DNA of 64,000 bases from Tachypleus tridentatus (lineage: Eukaryota; Arthropoda; Merostomata; Xiphosura; Limulidae): positions 158,739,290 through 158,803,289 of the forward strand of contig NC_134834.1 in assembly GCF_004210375.1 (NCBI RefSeq), written 5' to 3'. Numbering within the stretch: position 1 is the first letter of the stretch; every line of letters starts with the position of its first letter. Position numbers and translations under genes: made by a program. The notes beneath the pieces were generated by a model. It ran no database searches and had not been told where the DNA came from. It was given only the letters and a program-made list of their open reading frames with translations. Of the stretch, positions 51,501 to 63,500 are shown piece by piece.

Positions 51501-54500
51501 GTTAATTAATCTCCCTCGAACTAAGCATATAATTATGATATGAAAAAGAAAGTCTGGTGTGATAACAAAAGCCATAGCACATTTTTATCAGCCAATTAAA
51601 AAAAAACTTGTTTTATAGTGTCATTAGCAAATTATCTTTCGAAAGCTCTGTTTCCAATTTGTATGATGGAAACTTTGCGAAGTGTCATGAAAATCATCTC
51701 ACTTCAACAAATCAAACACGAACTCTTGATGACGTCGTCTGATACGTAAACCTCTTATTATTATTATTTAATATTCTATTTCTCACACTTTTGTACTTTC
51801 TCTCTCCTACACCACAACAGTGGAATTAGCTAACAATAATACAACTTCAAGTGATATGTAACTAATAATGGATCAGGTAATACCGGATTTCTCTACAGCC
51901 AGCTGTAAGGTTAATGTTTCAAACAAACAAGCTGCGTTCGCAAATGCGGCAAATTTCAACCGTACATGCAATTCATTTTCTGTACTTTCATTAAATAATA
52001 TCGACTTTTTATATACTTTGTGTTTGTGTTCGGTAATCATAGCTTCTGGCCAACTACCAAAAAATAAAAGATTTTTTGTTTTATTTTCCAATGTCAAAAT
52101 AGCGTCATCTCTATGCATTCAAAAGTTCAACAAATGCAAAACTACACCCATAACGACTGCAAACTTTGACTACAGTATTCCATAAAGTTTATTTTTGTAT
52201 CTTATTAGATAAAACAAAATACATAACCTGAATCGTTCATACACGTTCTTCGAATAAAAAATAAACAAAATTCATTTATGATTGATGAAATCAGGAGTAA
52301 TATATAAATAAGACATCTCATGTCGGAAAGATTAAATATTGTAGTAAACTCAAGGTAGTTAATGATTTGTTATATGCCATACCATGTGTGATTTCAGAAT
52401 TCTCGTGAAATACGTCATTAATATAGCTTGTTTATTGAAGTTTGTGCAAGGATACTAGAAATATTTGCGCCAGCTGTCCCTAAATTTGAGGTTATAGACC
52501 AGAGGTAAAGGAACTAGTTAACATTACTCACCGCAAACTCTTGGACTATTCTCTACAAGCGAGTAGTAGGATTAATTATCACTTCATAATGCCCTCGTAG
52601 CTGAAAGGGCAAGCATGTTCGGAGAAGAAATTCGATCCTGCGGTTCGTAGATTGTGAGTCAAGTGCCTTAACTATTAGGTCATGCACTATGCAACATAAA
52701 CCTCTATAACTTAAAAAACAGTGATAACAAGTTTTTAAACTCTTTACAAAATTCTACACAACAGGTTTTACTACAGGCTGGGCTGCTATCTCTGGTAGTA
52801 GTAAAAAACCTCATTTTCTTTTTAAAAATCAACTAAAATATATAACCATTCAACCTCAAATGTGAAAACAACTTCGTGTGTTTCTACATAATTGCAGTAA
52901 ATTGCTTATTTATCTATGAGAATCATAGAAATTAAACCATTTCGTCGTTCAACTCACACAAACGGCCTTTGACATTTAGTTTTAGTCATCATCCACCACA
53001 AGTCAAGTTGATTATATTTTCACTAATTCTTTCTGTTTTGCATGGACAGATGGCGCTAAAACAGACTTGCGCATGCATGTAAAACTAAAACGTGGGTATG
53101 TGTATATGCGTTAACGTTTTTCAGACGAAAACCTTTGAACAGTCTGTGTCATTTCGTGTCATCTGTAGTTCAGAACCTGTCAGCCAGGGCACACAAGTGG
53201 ATATCTCTTCCCCCATGATAATCAACGTTGATAAAAAATCTATATTAATGGTGAAGAAAGTGAGTTGGAAGATAATTTCTTTGTCGTAATTTAACTTAGT
53301 TAAGCTTGTACTTGGAAGAGGATAAATATAAACACAAAAGTTTCTGAAGAGTGTTTGACATGAACTATTATATATTTATATATATATTAATATTCAATAG
53401 AATATGCACTTCAGAATGCTGCAAGCGTGTCACTCAAATAAGGAGAATAACATATATTGAAATAATAAAAATAATCTATAATTAGAATTGAAAATAACTT
53501 TCAAACAGATAATGAAAATATTATTCAGATTTTGAAAATAGCTTATAATAAGTTAGAATGCAAAAAAAGTAATCAATTTTCAGATAATAAAAATTACCTA
53601 CTATACAATATACCAGTGTATTTACACATTTCTCTTAACTATAACAATAACAAATTTGAATAACCAGAGCGCGCTTTTCATATAAGTTGGATTAACTATG
53701 GTGACATGACAGTTCGTTTTTCAGTTGTAATAACTCATTTTATATTTTTTATGTAAAAAGTCCATGGTTATCTCACACTTCAGTGTATAACGGACACGTA
53801 AAACCACCTGAACATCAATATGCGGTGAATGTAAAGTGTTGAACGTATAATACTAGTAATTAACACATGGTGGGAAGTACTTGCAAACTCTGCAGTGAAG
53901 ACTTTTAGCAGAGACTTACTAGATAACCCTAGATTATTCATTACAAATGAACTTACGTGATTGAAATATGAGATAATGACGCATGGACTTATTGAAGAAC
54001 ACGAACCTTCATTGTAACCAAACTGACGCGACCTTAAAAAATAACATTGACATATGGACTTACTAAAGAAGACTAGACTCTTTCATTACAACCGAAATGA
54101 TGTGATAACAATAAGTGAAACCGATTGTCTAGTTTCACGAGTATTTGGTAATGTTTTTGATGGAACTGCAAACATTGTCGGTGTACTGTACAATCGCACG
54201 TTGAAAAGAAAGAGTTCGATTTTAGTTTTTAGTGTATTGTTGATATACACAGCGACATTTCAAGCAAACTGATCAATAACAAATGAACACAGACAAAAAG
54301 AGCTGAAAAAAAAACATGAATTCTTCTTTTCTCTTTCATTCATCGACATAACCAGTGGTTGTTTTTCTTACAAATTTGAAGTTGATAGAAAGGCCACTAG
54401 ATGACAGGATAGTAAAGCTAAGTTATAGAATTTTTAATATTCCTGAGGATGATGTTTGTAAAAATGACGGAAGCCAAATGTAGTGTGGTGGATTCTGTTA

Positions 54501-57500
54501 TAGAGAGGGAGTAACCTTGTATCTCTAGATGTTATAGAGAGAGAGTAACCTTGTGTCTCTAGATGTTATAGAGAGGGAGTAATCTTGCATCTCTAGATAT
54601 TATAGAGAGGGAGTAATCTTGCATCTCTAGATATTATAGAGAGGGAGTAACCTTGTGTCTCTAGATGATATAGAGAGGGAGTAATCTTGCATCTCTAGAT
54701 CTTATAGAGAGGGAGTAACTTTGTGTCTCTAGATGTTATAGAAAGGGAGTAACCTTGCATCTCTAGATGTTATAGAGAGGGAGTAACCCTGTATCTCTAG
54801 GTGTTAAAGAGAGGGAGTAACCTTGTGTCTCTAGATGTTAAAGAGAGGGAGTAACCTTGTGTCTCTAGATGTTAAAGAGAGGGAGTAACCTTGTATCTCT
54901 AGATGTTAAGGAGAGGGAGTAACCTTGTATCTCTAGATGTTAAAGAGATGGAGTAACCTTGTATCTCTAGATGTTATAGAGAGGGAGTAACCTTGTATCT
55001 CTAGATGTTATAGAGAGGGAGTAACCTTGTATCTCTAGATGTTAAAGAGAGGGAGTAACCTTGTGTCTCTAGATGTTAAAGAGAGGGAGTAACCTTGTGT
55101 CTCTAGATGTTAAAGAGAGGGAGTAACCTTGTATCTCTAGATGTTAAAGAGAGGGAGTAACCTTGTATCTCTAGATGTTAAAGAGAGGGAGTAACCTTGT
55201 ATCTCTAGATGTTAAAGAGAGGGAGTGACCTTGTATCTCTAGATGTTATAGAGAGGGAGTAACCTTGCATCTCTAGATGTTAAAGAGAGGGAGTAACCTC
55301 GTGTCTCTGGATGTTAAAGAGAGGGAGTAACCTTGTATCTCTAGATGTTAAAGAGAGGGAGTAACCTTGTATCTCTAGATGTTAAAGAGAGGGAGTAACC
55401 TTGCATCTCTAGATGATATAGAGAGGGAGTAATCTTGTATCTCTAGATCTTATAGAGAGGGAGTAACTTTGTGTCTCTAGATGTTATAGAAAGGGAGTAA
55501 CCTTGCATCTCTAGATGTTATAGAGAGGGAGTAACCCTGTATCTCTAGATGTTAAAGAGATGGAGTAACCTTGCATCTCTAGATGTTAAAGAGAGGGAGT
55601 AACCTTGTATCTCTAGATGTTAAAGAGATGGAGTAACCTTGTATCTCTAGATGTTAAAGAGAGGGAGTAACCTTGTATCTCTAGATGTTAAAGCGATGGA
55701 GTAACCTTGTGTCTCTAGATGTTAAAGAGAGGAAGTAACCTTGTATCTCTAGATGTTAAAGAGAGGGAGTAACCTTGTATCTCTAGATGTTAAAGAGAGG
55801 GAGTAACCTTGTATTTCTAGATGTTATAAAGAGGGAGTAACCTTGTATCTCTAGATGTTAAAGAGAGGGAGTAACCTTGTATCTCTAGATGTTAAAGAGA
55901 GGGAGTAACCTTATATCTCTAGATCTTCCACTGATACTTTAAAAGAAACATTACTAATCCAAAAATCACGGGTTTTCCACTCAACCTGGACAAGTACATG
56001 AACATACCTCTTTATAGCACATATAAGCCACTTCTATAGCACAGTGAGATTAAAAAGATCTTTATTGTAGTATAAGAAGTCATGTATCTTATTTTTATCA
56101 AAGACGTGAAACGGTATTATGGTCGTTACACAATTATTTGTGATCCATGCCTATACAAAGGTAATGTAAAGTAGAATCCTGTTTATAGTACAAGGAGTTC
56201 TGTTACTTACATAGGGTAAAGCCAAAAGATCAGGCTAATGACTAATAATAACTATATAACACGTATAGACTATGGCGAAGTAAACTGTGCTTCTAGTGTA
56301 TCAATGAATCTTATTTTTCTAATCATGAGACAAAAGCTTTTCTGGAATTATGCCTCACGTCAAATCCAGAGAACATCTTGTCAAGATCGTCTTTCTTCTT
56401 TTTCGGCTTTTCCCTTTAACAGAGGTCGTCGTCCTTCACACGTGTTACCCTCCCCTTTATTCATTGTCTTGTTTGTTTGTTTGTTTTTTGAATTTCGCAC
56501 AAAGCTACTCGAGGGCTATCTGTGCTAGCCGTCCCTAATTTAGTAGTGTAAGACTAGAGGGAAAGCAGCTAGTCATGACCACCCACAGCCAACTCTTGGA
56601 CTACTCCTTTACCAACGAATAGTGGGATTGACCGTCACATTATAACGCCCCCACGGCTGAGAGGGTGAGTATGTTTGGCACGACTCGGGCGCGAACCCGC
56701 GACCCTCGGATTACGAATCACACGCCTTAACGCGCTTGGCCATGCCGGGCCCTATTCATTGTCAAATCTTTAATCACATTTTCCAATGCTTCACTGGTCT
56801 TCTTTTGTCGGCTACTGACATCTAAGGGGGCATACGTTGACATGCTCCATATTTAAGTATTGTTGGAATGATTTATAAAGATGTATCCTTTTGGTCCAAT
56901 GGCTTGTTTGTTTTAAATTTCGCGCAAAGCTACACGAGGGCTATCTGCGATAGCTGTCTCTAATTTAGCAGCGTAAGACTAGAGGAAAGGCAGTTAGTCA
57001 CCACCACCCACCGTCAACTCTTGGACTATTCTCTTGCCAACGAATAGTGAAATTGACCGTAGCATTATAAAGCCCCCACGACTGAAAGGACGAGCATGTT
57101 TGATGAGACAGGAAATAGAATCTGCGACCGTCAGAATGCGAGTCAGGAGCATCATCCAATGGCATATGAAAAGGTTTGACATTTAGCAATGAACTGTGAA
57201 GTACTGACAGTTTGGTACAGCAACTACACCCAAGAAAGTGTGAATTTACAATGTGAAGTACTGACAGTTTGGTACAGCAACTACGCACAAGAAAGTGTGA
57301 ATTCACAACGTGAAGTACTGACAGTTTGGTACAGAAACCACGCACAAGAAAGTGTAAATTCACAATGTAAAGTACTGACAGTTTGGTACAGCAACTACGC
57401 ACAAGAAAGTGTGAATTTACAATATGAAGTACTGACAGTTTGGTACAGCAACTACGCACAATAAAGTGTGAATTTACAATATGAAGTACTGACAGTTTGG

Positions 57501-60500
57501 TACAGCAACTACGCACAATAAAGTGTGAATTTACAATATGAAGTACTGACAGTTTGGTACAGAAACCACGCACAATAAAGTGAGAATTTACAATATGAAG
57601 TACTAACAGTTTGGTACAGCAACTACGCACAATAAAGTGTGAATCAACAACCTACCTCAGAAGTCTTTTCATAGCGACAGTGCGATTATGATTGTAATAT
57701 TTTAATAATCTATACGTTATTCTTACGTAAATCTAATTGTAAATATATATATTGAAAAGTTAATATCTTCCAAGAACTTTTGTAATAATAATAAAAAAAT
57801 CTTAACGTTAGGATTTCTGGTAATTTTTGTTTACTTTTTACATACCCTTTGCATTACTTTCGCTCTACGCTTTTACGTAATAGGGGTGTAACGTGTCATT
57901 TATTTTAAATTTATACCTTTAAAGTTGTAATGTCTCACTCTGCTAACAATAAGGAGTGTGTTTACTGGAATTGCACTTTTATTTTCCTATATGGTGTCAT
58001 GTACACACAACATTTCCAACCAACAAATCATGTATAAATATTATGATGGATACATCCGTATGCTATCAGAGATACTATGCGCTCACTTATGGAAAATATC
58101 TCAATCAACAAATCATGGGTAATTATGGTGATAGATAGATTAATACATCTCAGCCAACAAGACTGTGTGCTGAGTTACAGAAACAGTCTCAATCGACAAG
58201 GTAAATGTACAAATGGTGGATAAAGAAATATAACTTAACGTCTGAAAAGGGTATGTGGTTAGGATTATTGATGGTTATAATTTTAAATGTATAAATAGTT
58301 TTAAACCAAAATATTCGCGAGAAGTTATAATGATTGACGAATTAATGTTTATAATGAAGGCCACACAATGTGTAGTTGTAACGTGAATAAGGAACATCTC
58401 TATATCCAGTTTTTTACATCACTCGCCCGACGCTGCATGTTAGTTAGCGAGTTCTATTGTCTTTTGTCTATAGAAATGAGAAATCGGGTATTGTTCTACT
58501 AAACAACGAAATGGAGTCCCATTGGCTTTGTTCCGTGGCCAGAGGCTACATATAGACTCCACTAGGGCTTTCCACGGAGAGTATGACTCATCATACCTCT
58601 TTCTGCGACTGCGCAGCACATCAACAATGTTTCACGACGACGCCGGTAATTGCAAACAACGAATTGGATTAATCTAATTAGATAATCCTAACTGAGAATT
58701 ACGTAGCGTGTAACATGTCGTGACTGTTTCACGACGACGCCGGGACTTGTTAACAACGATTTGGATTTGAATCTAATTAGATAATCTTAACTGTGTGTGT
58801 GATTTCTTATAGCAAAGCTTCATAGGGATATCTGCTAAATCCACCGAGGAGAATCGAACCCCTGATTTTAAGGTTGTAAATCAGTAGACTTACCTCTGTA
58901 CTAGCTGGGTGCAATCCTAATTGCCCTCGTACGTAGCGTGTAACATATCGAGACTGTTTCATGACGACGCCAGGACTTGTAAACAACAATTTGGATTTAA
59001 ATCTAATTAGATAATCCTAAGTGAGACATGCGTAGCGTGTAACATATTGAGACTGTTTCCCGACGACGTCAGAACTTGTAAACATGATTGCACTGAAACA
59101 ATATCAATATCTTAAAAAACATTAAAAAGTGTCAACTCTTTGAGCAGGAGATTTCTGGTAACAAACACAATATTGTCATCAACCGACATCTTACCAAAAT
59201 CGTCCTTGAAAACAATTGAGGACTCCAGCTTTTAGGTTGTCAGATCTTCTGGGACTTGATTGCACAACTTTGTACATCAAGAAACCATTCTACCATCTAT
59301 TTCAATTCTGTACAGCAGTTTCATCTTCTTTAACTTCCTGCCAGTGACGTACGTCATAATCTTAATTGCCCTGCAGAGCAAAAACCATGCTGACGCCCTC
59401 CCCTTCTTATTACTGGGGTCGCTTTGGTGCGTTTTGTTCCAGAATTGACTGGAGCTTGAATATGGAAAAGTGCAGGATTATGTTCCGTTGAAACGAAACA
59501 CCTGTTTGTCCCAATGTTAAATAGATATTACGTAACATATAGCGCCACAGTTCAATAAAGTAAAAGCAGTTTCTGTACCACGAACATTCTCCCTAGAAGG
59601 TTGATAATAATAATAACTCACATCTTCCAAGTTCAAAAAGTAATGTGAATATTTGAAGTTTAACCACTACTTCTACTGATCATGTATATTTCGATGAGTT
59701 TTGAGGTTTATTGAAAAGTACTTATTAAAAAATATTAATAATAAGCATTACTGTTGCTTTAGGCTTAATTAGTAAAAAAAAAACACGTCTTATTTCTTGT
59801 TTCTTAACAGTATGAAATATTTAAATTTGCTTTTTGCTGCTTTTCAATAAAGATGCGGAGTTTTCTTAGAAACTGGAAAATTACAGTATGTTGATAAAGT
59901 AGTAATAAACATCATCAGTATACGTTTTTTTTTTCACAGAAAATATTATAGTTCCTGTTAAAATGTCTTCTTCTTCGACAAACTGATAACAATTATGTAT
60001 TTGTTTATATTTTTGATCGTTGAGGACAAACGAAACTTGGGTTTATTTAATAAAGGGAATTATTAATGCCTTAATACTTTTAGGCGTTACATGCATTCTA
60101 AATGTATGGCTCCTTCCTGTAGACTTGAGGGCTTATAACTCTAAAATACAGCGTTCGATACCTTCACTAAACTCATTAAACATATTTTAAATGTAATGTA
60201 AGGTTTTCCAGTAAGCTTGAGAGGTTAGAACTAACATTTTGGAGTTCAATCTTTACTGTGGATACAGTACAGATGTTCTATTGTATAACTCTAAGCTTGA
60301 CAATACACAAAGTAATTGTCGTGCAGACTTTGTGTACGTGAACGGAAAACTTGGTAAGTTAATTCAAACTATAACGTGCTTTTTAATAAGAAATAAAGAA
60401 AAAAAGACGTAAAAAGGTGGTACGAACTACTGTTGTTTTGTATCGAATAGCATCTTTGTGGCATTGGTTTATAACTTGTTCCCATGCGAGACTTATAAGA

Positions 60501-63500
60501 TTGCTTCATGTAATAGTCGTCATACGACTCAAGAGAACAGTTCAAAGTGTGCACGTGACTATAGTTCTGTTCGTCATGATGTAAATAGTAGGAAGGCATA
60601 AACTCTTAAAACTGGTTTAAATGGGCATTTATTAATACAGAGTTATAGTGCTGACACGTAATTTCTAAAGTATTTTATACGTGTGATGTATGAATACTAC
60701 ACATGTAACTCCACATGTGTAGTAGTGCACTACTATTTATTGCACGTGTCTCGCAGCAACATCCAGTGAAAAAAAAACTGAAGAAATTATTCCTATTTTC
60801 GCGAAATTTTCTACCTTGTAGATGTGTATTTTATAACTTGTAGATGTGTCAGTAATAGGTGAAAGTAGTTACGAACTTAAATTATGAAACAATACTGTAG
60901 GTTCGTATACCACTAACGGTCAGTAACCTCACAACACAGATTATGCCCATTTGTGGAATGAAAAAGGGCAAGGAACTAGTGGTATAGAAAGAAACGAATA
61001 AGGAAAGTCGATGGTGTTTCTGAAATGGAAAATTATAAAAAATTCTCCTCTGTATTCTTCACTAGCCCCCTGGGTTGAACTTGTACTTGGGGTCAACCTA
61101 GTGACGACAGCAATTCTGGCAATACCATTCTTGATTATCTAAATTCGTTATTTTTTGTTATGTTTTTTTTTAGTTGACATTGGGGTCATGGGTCACGTAG
61201 AGTCATATCTCACCATTTGTGCCGTCTTCAGAAATACCAAAAAAATGTAAGATATATTATAAAAATTAGTAATAAAAACCAAAACTTTTTAAACAGCCGA
61301 CTCGAATGACTACGACGAAATGAGTCCTACCGCTAAAATGCTTATAGCAATGTCAGTAGACATCGCTTTACAGGGAACAAACCAAGAATTATTAGAACTA
61401 TCTCTCACGCTTTATATCGAAATATTATAATAATTAAGAAACAAAATACCAGAAACATACGTTTTTTGGTATCATATATAACGCCATGTCTTCTGTCAGC
61501 TTCTTTGTTCGTTTTTATACGAATCTCTCTACACAGGAACACACTTTGGTTTTATTTCGTGCAAAGTTAAACAAGGGCTATGTAACAGTGCACTGCTGTC
61601 CCTGATTATGAACTGATATACTACAACGAGAGAAGAGCATTGACCGCTAACTTTCAGGCTACTTTTATGTGAACGAACAGTAGAATCTGACTGTCATTTT
61701 TATAACATACAATGAGCGAAGTAAAGTTTTGCGACAACGACTCGCGAACTAAAATAAAAGTTTAAGCATGCCAACTAGTGTACCACGCCCAGACTATCTT
61801 TACTAAATTATTATATACATAAAAACCTAACAGCATTTTACTCTGTAAATTTAAGGCGACAAACACCTTAGTTATTATTGATGTAAATATTGTACACTGT
61901 GCTTTTACAATTCAGTTTAAGGATAACAGAAATGTTTCGACAATATTGTCGGAAATGTGGAATTACCGTCGGTGATAAATACTTTAACTTAAATCATGCA
62001 TTTGATTGGTAGACTTTATTTTAATGCAAAACAAAAGTTTCAGAAAGAAGAAAAACACATGAGCGAAGAGTTAGTGCGAGCAAAAAAAAAGATCAGGTGA
62101 TTAATACACGAAATATAAAAACTATCTCTTTATGTACGGAGGTGGAATACGACATGTTGAAACGATTTTGGTGCTTCACCACGTCGTTATAGTTCATGTC
62201 GCCACGCTCGATAACAACCCTTGATAATAGTTTTCATTGAAGAAGGCTCTGTCGTAAGGCTGGCATGTCCACAATACACTTTCCCTTTTTAATTGTCATC
62301 TTGTTTCAGAGGACAGTTTTGTCTTAGCACCCGTTTCTAAAGTACGCAAGCCCAAATTCCGAACGCACACAGACCCAAAGAAGACTTAACAAGTATGTCG
62401 TCGTGTGGAATAGTATGAATACTCGTTTCGTTCTTCAGCTGCTTGATGTATGGGACGATCCAATAGATATGTAAGGGAAGCGAATTTTCCCTTTTCTTGA
62501 CAGAGACCATTGTTCATTACGTTGCACATTGTTGCCTGAGGCACAAGACAACTTTTACCACTAACCTTTATGTTTGTGGAATCTCACTTGTTACAAAACG
62601 TTGCACTTCGATTGCCGTGGCCGGTGTCATTCTGGATGGTACAGGTACCCCAAATTGCTCCATACTCTTCTGTTTTCCAATGCTATCAAGTACAAGGGAT
62701 ATATATACCGTCTTGGAAATTCTAAATCTCCGAATTGATCATTTCCTTATAAGCAGAACGCATAAATATTTTGCGTCGGAAAGGACTGTTACATACCCTA
62801 TCTAAAAGAGATCCATTTTCTAAATCCACGAACGCCAAGTGACACCAAGATATAGTTCTGGAACATTCCGTTCCACAGTTAATTTATATCGCCTGATTTC
62901 GATATTCAAAATGACTTTAATATAACATACTGAACTCTCTGTGTGAAACATGTATAAATGTACATTGACTGCTTTTATTTCAATGACTGATTATATTTTT
63001 TGTTTGTTTTAAGATATGTAGTTTTTCGGACACGTATAACTTAGTTCATTAAATAGATTACATATTTGTAACTGCCCCCCCCCCAGTGGAACAGTTGTAT
63101 GTCTTACACACTAGAAACTGGATTTCGATACCCGTGGTGGGCAGAGCACAAATAGCCCATTGTGTAGCTTTGTACTTAATTGCAAACAAACAAACAAAAT
63201 ATTTGTAACTGGAGAGCTAACAACGTTGTGATGCCGATTTAATGCACTACTAACATATGCTTGGTTTAAGTGACGGACTGGATACTTCGTAACTGAGTAT
63301 CTAAACTGCGGTGGTGACCTAGTTTTTTACAAATATATACTTTAATTCAAGAGAGACAAATTAATCTGCACCTATGATTTTAATACACATGTATACACAG
63401 TTTTACGACAAGATAAATTGAATACTTTCTATCTACATGAAAATTTAAGTTGTAAAAAGTATTTATCCTACTACAATTACATAGTTAAGATTAATGGACA

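Noticed and set aside
51868..52185. Overlapping open frames on both strands
   Set aside because: Neither shows a recognisable motif; opposite-strand overlap suggests chance.
56998..57630. 210-codon frame on the minus strand with repeats of TKLSVLHIVNSHF
   Set aside because: It combines a 57-bp tandem repeat with a SINE; no start context, splice support or family likeness.
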